Shown here piece by piece: positions 1 to 9,645 of a stretch of 64,000 bases of DNA (position 1 is its first letter; each line of letters opens with the position of its first letter). A program made the translations under genes and the position numbers. The stretch spans positions 4,340,001 to 4,404,000 of the forward strand of contig OX442315.1 in the NCBI GenBank assembly GCA_949358305.1, given 5' to 3'. The notes under the pieces were generated by a model that saw nothing but the letters and a program-made list of their open reading frames with translations, was not told where the DNA came from and did not search any database. Source of the DNA: Strigamia acuminata (Eukaryota; Arthropoda; Chilopoda; Geophilomorpha; Linotaeniidae).

Positions 1-40
1 AACTTAAACTGGGAATGGGACTAAAAAAAAAAAAAAAAAA

Positions 41-994
41 ATGCCCGACATAGAACAACTGGTATCTGAATTACATAAGCCGGCACGTAGGCATTACGTC
101 AGACGTCCGGTCGTATCTTTTGCAATCAACGACTTATGGCAGATCGATTTAGTCGAATTGATACCTTTTTCCCGTGTAAACAAAGGTTATAAATACTTAT
201 TAACGGTTATAGATGCGTTCTCTAAATATGCGTATGCGGTTCCCATCAAATCAAAGACTGGGAAAGACGTAACCGCTGCATTTGTAAAGGTGCTTGTCAA
301 AGCGGGGAATAAGGGGCCGGTCAACATGGCATCCGATTGGGGGAAAGAATTCTACAATTCCCATTTCAAGGCACTGGTCAAAAAGTTCAACATCAACCAT
401 TTTTCCACACACTCGCCGTTGAAAGCGAGCATGGTTGAGCGGTTCAATCGCACGCTCAAAGAGCGCATGTACAGGCATTTTACTTTGAAAGGTTCGAGGA
501 ATTGGATTACTATCTTACCCCAATTGATGACCCGTTATAACTCTTCGGTTCACCGTACGACCAACATGAAACCCAAAGATGTGGCTCCCAAACATGAAAA
601 GGCGCTCAGACTAAAATTACTTCCCGAACCGGCAACGTCCAAGCCTAAATTCAAAGTGGGCGACCGAGTGCGTATTTCCAAATCCAAATCCATATTTGAC
701 AAAGGGTTTTTGCAAAATTGGACTAATGAAATCTTTACAATTGATAAAGTGGACACGTCGTACGAACCTCCAATTTTCAAATTGAAAGACAGTCTGGGAG
801 AATCGATCGAAGGTTCCTTTTACCGTGAAGAACTCCAAAAGACTGAAACCGGGGTAGATGATCCTTATTTGATAGAAAAGGTCATTAGAAAAAAGAAAAA
901 CAGCGATGGATCATGGAAGTACCTAGTGAAATGGGTCGGCTACGATCAGAAGCATAATTCATGGGTCGATGAACTCGTCGATATTAAAAAATGA
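41..994 (+). CDS. Polinton/Maverick-type integrase with C-terminal chromodomain
   Basis: A 317-residue retroviral-like integrase (DDE recombinase) that would join element ends to host DNA. The catalytic core shows WQIDLVEL (D36), ASDWGKEF (D99) and MVERFNRTLKERM (E133), an acidic triad with about 33 residues between the last two. A basic middle region (KVGDRVRISKSK) is followed near residues 280-317 by a chromodomain-like segment (YLIEKVI, YLVKWVGY, NSWVDE). That core-plus-chromodomain layout matches Polinton integrases. No N-terminal zinc-binding HHCC segment is visible. The ATG follows an 18-A run, so the gene may be 5'-truncated or that part may lie outside the window. The next gene is an adenovirus-type protease, which favours Polinton over an LTR element. 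The frame is intact. Confidence 0.85.
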   Translation: MPDIEQLVSELHKPARRHYVRRPVVSFAINDLWQIDLVELIPFSRVNKGYKYLLTVIDAFSKYAYAVPIKSKTGKDVTAAFVKVLVKAGNKGPVNMASDWGKEFYNSHFKALVKKFNINHFSTHSPLKASMVERFNRTLKERMYRHFTLKGSRNWITILPQLMTRYNSSVHRTTNMKPKDVAPKHEKALRLKLLPEPATSKPKFKVGDRVRISKSKSIFDKGFLQNWTNEIFTIDKVDTSYEPPIFKLKDSLGESIEGSFYREELQKTETGVDDPYLIEKVIRKKKNSDGSWKYLVKWVGYDQKHNSWVDELVDIKK

Positions 995-1410
995 ATAACG
1001 TGGAAATTTACAACTGGGCAAAGAACAAACTACGTATCGCCCACTTCAACAACGTGTTGCCCATCGATTGCCTGAAACCGCTTGCGAATCACCGGAGCAA
1101 GAATGAAAGCTTCGTCATCAATTTAGACCCATCGGCGGGTGGCGGTACACATTGGGTAAGCTTGTATCTTTGCAATGACAGAGGTATTTACTTTGATAAT
1201 TTGGGAAACGTTCCACCTAAAGAGATCATTGATTTTGTCGGAAGAGACGTTATCCTAGATTATGCTACAAAAGAAGTGTATTCGTTGACAAAAGAGGATT
1301 CTTGCGGGATGTTTTGCCTCTTTGCGCTCTATTTAGCAGCCAATCTTAACCTCAGGCAGAATACAATCATTAAAATCATCCGAGGAATGAATAATCTGGA
1401 GTTGTTGTAA
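991..1410 (+). CDS. Polinton adenain-like cysteine protease
   Basis: A 139-residue protein resembling the adenovirus-type maturation proteases (C5/Ulp1-like fold) of Polintons, which are thought to process capsid proteins. Candidate catalytic residues are H54 in GGTHWVSLYL, D69 in YFDNLG and C105 in DSCGMFCLF. The order and spacing are those of the family, and the length is near the short end for it. Its ATG overlaps the integrase stop in ATGA, so the two genes form a compact pair read in different frames. No frameshift is visible. Function is inferred from motif pattern and neighbour; no alignment was run. Confidence 0.8.
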   Translation: MNNVEIYNWAKNKLRIAHFNNVLPIDCLKPLANHRSKNESFVINLDPSAGGGTHWVSLYLCNDRGIYFDNLGNVPPKEIIDFVGRDVILDYATKEVYSLTKEDSCGMFCLFALYLAANLNLRQNTIIKIIRGMNNLELL

Positions 1411-1526
1411 AGTAAACCCAATATCTGTTTTTTAACAAAAACGTGAAATAATTTAAGAAATTAAAACAAATCTAATTTTGAAATTAACGAAGATTCGCAC
1501 GAAATCATGCCGGGGAGAGTGTAAAC

Positions 1527-1928
1527 ATGTACGGGTGTGTATTCCAGTCCGTGTCAAATCAAAAATATAACCGTAACAAAAATTTTCTATATATAAAAAA
1601 GCAACATTTCTCTATTACATACAACCTGAGAAAGAAAAGAATTAAAATGTATCTTTTTCAACTCCAACAGAGTAAAACCACCGACGAAAGGAAGGTCATT
1701 TTGAAACATTTATCCTTATTTTTATTGGTCCATTATGGCGGCTCAATTGAAGAGAGAACTGATTCGTTACTTTTGTGGCGACCGGCATTTCAGATTAAAA
1801 TCCAAACCCTGCTGGAAAAACTTGGAAGATTTTCCAGTGAGAATATCGAAAACGTCAAATACGTACATGACAATGTAACTATTGCCGAAATCCAGGAATT
1901 GGCTGAAATAACCCATTTATTTGGCTAA
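1527..1928 (+). CDS. hypothetical protein downstream of the Polinton protease
   Basis: A 133-residue open frame that I do not recognise. An internal ATG at 1647 (MYLFQLQQSKTTDERK) would give about 93 residues and may be the better start, because the preceding part is basic and low in complexity. The C-terminal part looks helical and contains acidic stretches. The last about 34 bases lie inside the left arm of the inverted repeat starting at 1895, so the natural 3' end may have been replaced. It could be a minor Polinton gene or chance; no motif decides it. Confidence 0.35.
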   Translation: MYGCVFQSVSNQKYNRNKNFLYIKKQHFSITYNLRKKRIKMYLFQLQQSKTTDERKVILKHLSLFLLVHYGGSIEERTDSLLLWRPAFQIKIQTLLEKLGRFSSENIENVKYVHDNVTIAEIQELAEITHLFG

Positions 1929-2338
1929 ATGCTATTATATATAATGCAACATTATGTAATTAATTAATTAATTAATTAATTATTACAAGTTTTTAAAATA
2001 ATAGTTATATTGTTAATTTTACTGTTTTACTCTTAATAAAGAAATAGTCTTTCGATTAATTGGGTGTAATTACGAATTATATTTCACATATTAAATCTGG
2101 AAATAAAAAATGAATATATGAATAAACACCTGATTTAATTCAAAACACGTGACCATGTAATTATATTAAAGCAGCGTGACTCATCCGGCAATGCATAATA
2201 AATAAATAAATTTTTAAAAATATAAATAAAATTGCTTTTAATTAAATTTTCAATTAAAAATAAATTAAAAATATAGTATGTAAACATCATTTTAATTAAA
2301 TTTTCAATTAAAAATAAATTATTTCTCAGCTGAATAAC

Positions 2339-2632
2339 ATGGAATTTTTTTGTGCAACTTATGAAAAAAGTGAGAAAATATTACTGCAAATAATCTTTGA
2401 ACTTATAAGTAGATGGGGGGCTGAAATTACAGATATAAATAATTTTGCATTTGTATTTCGCATTGATGGACAATTTCCTGAACTAAGCAAAATAATAAAA
2501 AGAAGAGCAAGAATAATACATGATTCTCTCAACTCAGAAACAAGAGTACACATAAAGCAGTTGTATCAAATTATTCCGGGCAAGAAAATTAAGGATATAG
2601 ATTTTTTTGATGAAGAGGAGGAATGTTTATAA
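2339..2632 (+). CDS. hypothetical 97-residue protein in the inverted-repeat arm
   Basis: The ORF starts MEFFCATYEKSEK and ends with an acidic tail (DFFDEEEECL). I do not recognise it. The first about 73 residues lie inside the inverted-repeat arm and are repeated on the other strand with at least one substitution (KIIKRRA versus KIIRRRA). The last about 24 residues lie in the unique spacer. The intact frame in both arms suggests coding sequence when the repeat formed. No transmembrane segment or known motif is seen. The AT-rich flanks offer no clear promoter. Confidence 0.4.
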   Translation: MEFFCATYEKSEKILLQIIFELISRWGAEITDINNFAFVFRIDGQFPELSKIIKRRARIIHDSLNSETRVHIKQLYQIIPGKKIKDIDFFDEEEECL

Positions 2633-3282
2633 AAATGGAGTTTTATGAACATACTAGAGCATTCTTACGCCATTCATTTAACAGTGTCTTGTTTAATTGT
2701 GACGCATGCAATCATTGCAGTGCCCCCCCTGTTCTGCTAACTCGTTTGTCAATGTAAAAAAAAAAAAAAAAAAAAAATGAAAAACAAATAAAAATGTGTA
2801 AAAGACCTTTTAATTAAAAGCTGAATAAAATTATTTTTCTTTTACAATTTATTATTCATTTATTTCTGGTTGAGTCACTTTGAAAACCTGTATTTTTTAC
2901 TGACCACATTTAAAAAAAAAAATCTCTAAAGGTTATTTTTGTTTTTAAAGAGTAAAAGCCTTCGGGGGAAATTTAATTGCTGGTGAGGAAAAAATATTTT
3001 TCATTCGACTGTTTGCCATTTTTTCACTTATGCATTTATATTTGCATTTATTTCTTATTTCATGTTTTCTGCATTTATATTTGCAATTTAACATTTAAAC
3101 AATTTTCTGAAAATAAAAAGATTTTTTAATAAAACAGTCAATTAAAGAAAAATGTTTAATAGAAAATGTAAAAAATGTAATTCAATTCATTTTAAATAAA
3201 TGTATTAAATCATTTTAAATAAAAAGAATTAAATTAATTTGAATTTAAAATTCTTTTAATACATTTAAAAAATTACAAATTA

Positions 3283-3612
3283 TCACCGGCTGAAAAACAA
3301 GGAACAAAGAACAAGGAAGTAGGTCGACGAGGCAAACCAGTTCTTTGTAAATGAATTGAATAAATGTATTAAATGTATTAAATGTATTAAATGCTTTATG
3401 TGTACTCTTGTTTCTGAGTTGAGAGAATCATGTATTATTCTTGCTCTTCTTCTTATTATTTTGCTTAGTTCAGGAAATTGTCCATCAATGCGAAATACAA
3501 ATGCAAAATTATTTATATCTGTAATTTCAGCCCCCCATCTACTTATAAGTTCAAAGATTATTTGCAGTAATATTTTCTCACTTTTTTCATAAGTTGCACA
3601 AAAAAATTCCAT
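3283..3612 (-). pseudogene. truncated mirror copy of the 97-residue gene
   Basis: This minus-strand copy matches the gene at 2339 through the residues RVHIK, where the inverted-repeat arm ends (3392). It then continues into unrelated sequence (a tandem HLIH run from the 9-bp repeat, then non-homologous codons). The natural acidic C-terminus is missing, so it is probably a broken copy. Confidence 0.55.
3361..3393 (+). repeat. short 9-bp tandem repeat at the inverted-repeat junction
   Basis: About three and a half copies of AAATGTATT sit exactly where the right arm of the inverted repeat begins. Related TGTATTAAA words occur upstream near 3200. The position suggests slippage or template switching when the mirror copy formed. 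Confidence 0.6.
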
Positions 3613-4115
3613 GTTATTCAGCTGAGAAATAATTTATTTTTAATTGAAAATTTAATTAAAATGATGTTTACATACTATATTTTTAATTTATTTTTAATTA
3701 AAAATTTAATTAAAAGCAATTTTATTTATATTTTTAAAAATTTATTTATTTATTATGCATTGCCGGATGAGTCACGCTGCTTTAATATAATTACATGGTC
3801 ACGTGTTTTGAATTAAATCAGGTGTTTATTCATATATTCATTTTTTATTTCCAGATTTAATATGTGAAATATAATTCGTAATTACACCCAATTAATCGAA
3901 AGACTATTTCTTTATTAAGAGTAAAACAGTAAAATTAACAATATAACTATTATTTTAAAAACTTGTAATAATTAATTAATTAATTAATTAATTACATAAT
4001 GTTGCATTATATATAATAGCATTTAGCCAAATAAATGGGTTATTTCAGCCAATTCCACATTAATTGCACATTAAATGCGTATTCACATATCTACTCTTGT
4101 ACTACAACAATGCTG

Positions 4116-4142
4116 GCTAACCTAAACCTAACCTAACCTAAA
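4116..4142 (+). repeat. short CCTAA (TTAGG-type) tract
   Basis: CCTAA occurs four times within 27 bases, with one CCTAAA variant. TTAGG is the common arthropod telomere unit. The tract lies between the inverted repeat and the start of the duplicated channel gene. It is too short to be an active telomere; it could be an interstitial repair scar or chance. Confidence 0.4.
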
Positions 4143-4260
4143 CATTCCCATTCTCCCACCCTCGAACCACTTCCTCATTTTACCCTTTTGTAATTTTTGA
4201 GCAGAAATCATGGATTGCCCATTTAATCCTTGATCCAATCGAACCATTCCTACAACAACA

Positions 4261-7200
4261 TGCAAACTTAAACATCGGTTCCGCAAGATAGTTCTTCAAT
4301 TGGTGCAAAACCACAATTTATCTAGAAATAGTGACGGCGCTTTTTTCAGTATCATAGCGAAGATAAACGACAGCAAATCCAATTGGATTATACGCATCTT
4401 ATGGGTTGCAGTCCTCGTAGTGAGCGTGCTTCTCTGCACCGCATTGACCTACGACCGATTAGCCTACTACTTGTCTGAACCATCGGTGGTCAACGTATAC
4501 ACGCAAGTAGACAACATCGTTCAGTTTCCCACTGTTGTGTTGTGCACAACCTCCACTCCCGAGATTACAGAATATGCTTTAAACATTACTAAGGGTGCCA
4601 AGCCAAGAGATATGTCTTGCATAGATCCTCTGTTTATGTTCAGTCGGGAATGCAATGTGAGCGCATTGGAATTGTGGTCCATGTTGAACACAAGTCATGT
4701 TGTTGACAGTATTCACACTCTGCAAGTAAGTTTTTATTAAATCTGTCTCTTAGCAAAAAGGAATTGCATTTCTCTTTCATTAGAATAAATCTGTAAATCT
4801 GAAAAATCAAGTAAAGTATGCATTCGCTTCGATGGGCTTGTGTATTCTTATGACACTTGGTAAGAAAATACAATTTGATTTATGTTCACACTTAAACCAC
4901 TTTTCTAGAACTTATCATTTTCTACAAGTCTAAGTTCTACAAATCTGAAATCAATTGTTCACACTTAAGGATAGTTTTGTACAAGTGTCAGATTGTTAGG
5001 GGTTTGCATTGTTGCTTGTAGCTACTTTTTTTTAAAAGAAAGAGGGATGCCAGTTTAGTAAACCGGCATATTTTTTAAATTTTTTTTCTAGATTAAAAGT
5101 TGAAAATTTTGTTGTCGAAACGAAAGTGCGCGATCTATTTCCACTCTATCGAAACGAACAAAACACATTTCCGTTCGTATTTCACGAACCATTAGGGCTA
5201 GAAAGGTCGTTTTATTCTCCATCTTTTGATGTATTGAATTAATTTTTTTATGCATTTGAAAGTGCTTTATTTTAATGCTGAAAGTTGCCTTAAAAGTTTA
5301 ATTAGCATCCATTTTATTTTTTGGATTTTTCTAGGATCAGTCACATGACACAATGGGGGCATGTTTTGCAGTTGTGACGTCAAGTTTTAGAAAACTTGTC
5401 TACAACTTGAGTTTTAGAAAAGTCCGCCATCTTGTTTTAAGTACTAGAAAACCTTTGGTAGTGTGAACAGAGGTTTTCTACAAAAGTGGTTTAGGTGTGA
5501 ACATAGCATTAGAATTGTCATAAGTGATCTTCAATTCTGTCGATAGATGAAAAGGTTCGATTATCGAATTCAAAAAATGAATTGGTTTTTAAATTTGACG
5601 AATCCAAGTTTGGGGACAGATGTCCAAGTCCACCTATTTATGTAAGCACACGATTAACTCGTTATTCCCAGAGTCATTCTCAGAGTATTCTATTTCTTTT
5701 GTGTTAGTTTGTATTGGCAGATAAAGAGGATTTCTCAGTTGAAAGATATATTGATTTACTATCCAAACAAACGACGGTTAGTCGTGTATCAGTTCAAAAA
5801 GTAATTATTAAAGGGTGTCCCAAAAATAACGCAAGATTTGAATTAGCCGCCATTTGTGCAGTAAATTGTTGGCAACCCTGAAACAACAACGATTTGACAG
5901 CTGAAAGTTTAGGGTTTTATCTGCCGAAATTGGATTATAATGATGTGGCCAATATGTGGTTTCAACAAGACGTTGCAAGAAAAAAGGGCCAATTCTGATC
6001 ACCGAAACCGGTGATATCTCATGCAGTAATTGAATTGTTTCCATGGTTGTATGGCAATATGGCATGTGGCACCGTCTTGTTGAAACCACATATTGGCCAC
6101 ATCAATATAATCCAATTTCGGCAGATAAAACCCTAAACTTTCAGCTGTCAAATCGTTGTTGTTTCAGGGTTGCCAACAATTTACTGCCCAAATGGCGGTT
6201 AATTCAAATCTTGCGTTATTTTTGGGACACCCTATATAATTCGAATTCTACAAGTTATCGTGTGATCATTCGATTGTGTTGTAGTACGAGTTCCTGAACA
6301 AAACCAAACACACGTGCAGTTCAATTGCTGACTTTGACTTGTGTGAAGAAAAGTGTCTACGACAGCAAATACAAGAGATGAGTGAAGTGCATTGCAGGTT
6401 GGTGCGATCTGATCGACAAGTATCATTCTTTTAACATTCATATTAGAAGAATACATTCAGTACAAATTTTCTTCCACTTAGGTTGCCATTCATGCGAAAC
6501 TTTGAGCATTTGCCAGAGTGCCAACGCGATTATGGTACGATGTACGAAGAAGTCAAAATGATTTACTTAGGATATTGGAAGGGCAATGCTTCAAATCCTT
6601 GCAAGTGCAGCACACCTTGTAAACGAGACATCGTTTTGAATCGTTTAATAGTTGAGGAAGAATCTGGATGGACTTTGAGAATAAAAGTGATGGATTCGAT
6701 AAGAATCGCGAAAGAAGTGTCAGCCTACGATCTCATCGCGCTCTTTTGCGATTTAGGAGGGAACATGGGTCTCACTCTCGGAGTGTCTTGTCTCATGATT
6801 GCTGAAATACTCTTCATTCTAATCACTCTGATTATTCAAAACGTAAAAAGATCTAAGCAGAAAACATTACAGCATTTTTCTCTACTAGAATACAGAGCAA
6901 AGAAATGTCTTAAGAAATATGTGGATGAAAGCAAAGAACATTTGTTTGATAGTTTCCAACTAACTGGTTTGAAGTACATTTTGGCCAAACAAAACGACAG
7001 GAGAGAGTATTTGTGGATTTTTCTCATCATGCTCTCAAGTTTTGTGTGCACTTTTAAGATTTACGATCGCTTTGCGTATTACTTGTCCTATCCGAAAACC
7101 ATATCTGTAAGAATGATGGAAATCGAATACATTGAATCACCCGCGTTAGTCTTTTGCTCAGACAGTGGTAAACTGGTGTCGAAAAAGAAAAAATACATGA

Positions 7201-7969
7201 AACGACATAATGTCTCTGATTGTGTCGATGATTTTGAAATGTTGAAAATGGTGAGCGACAAAGTATCTGTTGATGAATTGTGGAAGTGGTCCATGATTGA
7301 TTCAAAATTTGGTGTGCCACAAATGGTATGATTAAGGAATTTAGAATTTAAAATTTTAAAATTTTAATAATTTCTATTTTTTGTCTGGTGTTAATGTAGG
7401 GAGATGTTAAGAATACTCAAGTTCCAGTAACACTTGATTTTTTTTCTACTGTTTTCGGCTTCTGTTCAAAATCGAATCCGAGTAATTATTTTTATAGAAC
7501 ACTTATTTGTGATAGCAATATTAACAAAGTTTTTTACAATTTTAATATTTTTCAGGTATTACAAAATATTTTCCATCTTTTCTTGGATATTTCATAATCG
7601 TTTCAGCAGCGAATGAAAATTGTGTAAAGAAAACAAAAGTAATTAAGAAAACAGATTTTTTAAAAGTTATTATTAGTGTACTAATTTCTTTTGCATTTAC
7701 TTCGAAAAAAGATTTTTCAAATATTTCCCGGCAACGAATTCGATTTGAAAATATATCTGCACATGGCAGAAACTGGAACATATGCACTTCTTTACACAAT
7801 GCAAAAAGTAAATGAAATTGCAAACGACGAGTAACATTTCTAATGGTCGCCCATTTTTGAAGTTAGTCAGAATAAACACGCCACAGAGTCGATGCGTTGG
7901 AAAAACGGAGCACTTGCAATGTGTCAATAACTGCTTAGACCGAAAAATGATGGCGACATTTTCTTGCAA
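4261..7969 (+). CDS. two-module DEG/ENaC sodium channel, copy A, exons 1-9 (no start codon)
   Basis: Exons read at 4261-4725, 4784-4859, 5547-5641, 5708-5800, 6285-6397, 6482-7325, 7400-7481, 7556-7807 and 7867-7969, each bounded by AG and GT and matching copy B in phase. Exon 1 holds transmembrane segment 1 (ILWVAVLVVSVLLC) and the family motif FPTVVLC. The extracellular Cys-rich part follows in exons 2-6. Members form amiloride-sensitive, proton- or peptide-gated Na+ channels in the plasma membrane. With exon 10 the frame is 827 codons without a stop. However, no in-frame ATG lies between an upstream TGA and exon 1. The nearby ATG at 4260 is out of frame, as if bases after the start were lost. 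It may be a pseudogene, or use an unseen upstream exon. Confidence 0.8.
4883..5503. mobile_element. MITE with TA target duplication in an intron of copy A
   Basis: A 621 bp insertion absent from the matching intron of copy B. It starts TGTTCACACTTAAACCAC and ends with the near-exact reverse complement, flanked by TA on both sides. Copy B has the uninterrupted GATTTAGAATAG. No transposase ORF is present. TA duplication and terminal inverted repeats point to a non-autonomous element mobilised by a TA-targeting transposase (Tc1/mariner-like). Confidence 0.8.
5812..6233. mobile_element. palindromic Tc1/mariner-derived element
   Basis: A 422 bp insertion absent from copy B. The ends are AGGGTGTCCCAAAAATAACG and its reverse complement, and about 160-180 bp of each arm mirror the other. 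Read on the minus strand, the right arm contains WFQQDGATCHIA, a transposase signature around the second catalytic Asp of the IS630-Tc1-mariner group. The left arm carries a shorter mirror of the same segment. It is thus a foldback derivative made from the 3' part of a transposase gene. It lies 11 bp past the end of exon 4. Confidence 0.8.
6482..7325 (+). CDS. fusion exon 6, copy A: end of channel module 1 joined to start of module 2
   Basis: One uninterrupted exon of 844 bases. It first encodes the end of the extracellular domain (CKCSTPCKRDIV) and the pore region GLTLGVSCLMIAEI, with the G-x-S selectivity filter and the family Glu, then transmembrane segment 2 (ILFILITLII). Without a stop it continues through a basic linker of about 60 residues (RSKQKT...KKYVDESKE) into a second N-terminal module: FQLTGLKYI, then transmembrane segment 1 (LWIFLIMLSSFVC) and the RFAYYLSYPKTISV post-TM1 motif. 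The same fusion occurs in copy B, so it predates the duplication. Confidence 0.85.
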
Positions 7970-8553
7970 GTATGTAATTACGGTGTACTCTCTGTAGCCT
8001 GGACATAGGACAAGTCCAAAAAACTTTACATTTACAACCTTAACTGGGATACAACGTTTGCGTTTTTGCCCAATTGAGACTGACCCCTCAGTTATAAAAA
8101 TTCCCAAAATATGCTTGCACATTTTTTAGAGAATGTTGGACATGTTACAAGCCAGAGACGTGTGCATGAATTCCTAAGTTTCTAAACGGCACCAATTTCT
8201 AAGTTCGGGCTGTCTTAAACGTTTGTCAATGTCAGCATACAGACGTACGTCATACAAACGTACCAAAAACATGCAGGAACCGTGCCAAAACACTTTAAAG
8301 ACATCCAAAGAACTAAAATTCTTTAATTTAATCAAAAAATGAAAATGAGGTGTACAACTAATTTTAATGGTGAAAAAATAACTGAAATTAAACTATTTAT
8401 GGCGGTTTATAAAAATGAAAATGGAGTGCTAATAAATGGAATCCCTTATTATAAATGTTTCAGTTGAGGAAAGAGTTTATTTTACTTTAAACATACCAAA
8501 AATAAAAATTTATTAACATTTTTGTGATATCATCAAATGATGTCATAAAAAAT
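7970..8553 (+). other. last intron of copy A, part upstream of the retrotransposon
   Basis: Intronic sequence collinear with copy B 61506-62653. It starts with the donor GTATGTAA. The TAG at 7996 that seems to end the preceding frame is intronic, so it is not a nonsense mutation. No gene is visible. The 503 bp MITE found in copy B's intron is missing here, leaving the empty site near 8228. Confidence 0.75.
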
Positions 8554-9573
8554 TGTTGTGACCCGACTGGACCGGGGTCAACGAAGAGTTTCTCTCGTGA
8601 CCTCGTTTCGGGTGTAAGGGGGAGCCGCAAGCGCGTCTCCCTTCCCTCAGTGCATTGACATCTAGTCAATGGACAGGCGTCTGCCCTGAGGGAGTGGGGA
8701 TGGCTCGTCCACCCCACCATTGGGTGATTCCGGTCACCTGTCAACCCCGCTTTGTGCAAAGGAATGTGCCTTGCACTGAGCGGGCAGAACCAACACAACC
8801 ATCAAACGAGAAACACACGTAAACCCGTCGTCCTACAAGATCAGGCCCAAGTAAATATACTGGGATTGACCAAGGACAAAGGACAATTTACCGTGAGTAC
8901 GTTTGGTCAGTGTCAAACTCCGCAGAGTAACCTGCGAGATAAGATTACCACACTATTTTAGCACACCAGCTAGAAATAGTAAAAACCACTCCAGTTTAGC
9001 GAGTTGTGCAGACAAACGGTCGCACAAGCCTAAACTGCAGTAAAACCACGACGAGCGTTCCCGCCGCTGTGTGACCGCCGGGAGCCAGAAGAGTCCGCCG
9101 CTGTGTGATCGCCGGACACCACACAAAAACCTAGACAACAGCCCGAAGTAAGCCTTTTAACTAAGCATTCACTCGCGCCCGACCAGCGTGAGCCCGAAGG
9201 ACCAGCCAGAGACGAGCCGAGGACGCCATATTGCCACGCCGGCCCAAGACGACACCACGTTGCCACAACGAGGACGCCATCTTGGACACGACCGAGACAA
9301 CAGACGACCTCGCCGATTCCAGCCAGCTTTCATCATACCTTTACCTTTCCATTTCCCTTCACCCATTCCGATTTACCTTTTACCTACCTTTTATATATAT
9401 ATATATATAAGATATATCTGTACATTGTCCCACAGAATAAATCTATATTATATTTTACCTTTTATATCTGTGTAATCATTTCTTTGGGTAAACCGCTTGA
9501 GCAAAGCGGTAGTGAGTTAGTCGAATTAAGTAATCAACCCACGAGTTAGCGACGGTTAGAGTTGAGCGCGACA
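8554..9573 (+). repeat. 5' LTR of the Gypsy element
   Basis: 1,020 bp, starting TGTTGTGACCCG and ending GAGCGCGACA. It matches 21039-22058 across its whole length. It contains a (TA)n TATA region and an AATAAA near its 3' end. Confidence 0.95.
9391..9441 (+). promoter_or_regulatory. LTR TATA region and polyadenylation signal
   Basis: A TA-rich run (TTATATATATATATATATAA, 9391-9410) is followed about 26 bases later by AATAAA (9436-9441). This fits a U3/R boundary near 9420-9440, with transcription start and poly(A) site both inside the LTR. The same pair occurs in the 3' LTR at 21876-21926. Exact start sites cannot be read from sequence. Confidence 0.6.
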
Positions 9574-9575
9574 CG

Positions 9576-9593
9576 TGGGGGCCTGTCCGGGAT
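9576..9593 (+). other. primer binding site, tRNA-Pro-like
   Basis: Two bases after the LTR lies TGGGGGCCTGTCCGGGAT. From recall it differs at about two of 18 positions from the complement of the 3' end of animal tRNA-Pro (a well-known retroviral primer class). The TGG start and position are as expected for a minus-strand DNA primer site. Confidence 0.7.
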
Positions 9594-9645
9594 CAAGTCG
9601 AATAACTGATTCTAACCTGTGATTACATCATACCCAAAGCAAGAA

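Larger units (their letters stand above)
1895..4056. repeat. 2.2 kb inverted repeat with 665 bp arms
   Basis: Positions 1895-2559 recur in reverse complement at 3392-4056. Both arms are 665 bases long and appear collinear, with only scattered mismatches where I compared them. The 832 bp spacer is AT-rich and lacks a clear gene apart from the 3' end of the small gene at 2339. Matching landmarks are a TTAA-rich (TAAT)n tract, ACATGGTCACGTG-type sequence and the small ORF. The outer edges do not coincide with a recognised transposon end: the left edge cuts the 133-residue frame. It could be a foldback transposon, Polinton termini brought tail to tail, or a template-switch duplication. Confidence 0.85.

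Noticed and set aside
7855-7866. Mutated splice acceptor before exon 9 in copy A (GAAG versus GCAG)
   Set aside because: The phase requires the acceptor TTAG four bases further on, which is conserved in both copies.
7994-7999. Premature stop (TAG) in channel copy A after TVYSL
   Set aside because: It lies after the GTATGT donor at 7970 that gives the correct phase for exon 10, so it is intronic.
8487-9475. Small frames within the Gypsy LTR, repeated at 20954-21960
   Set aside because: LTR sequence with promoter and poly(A) signals; no codon-level evidence.
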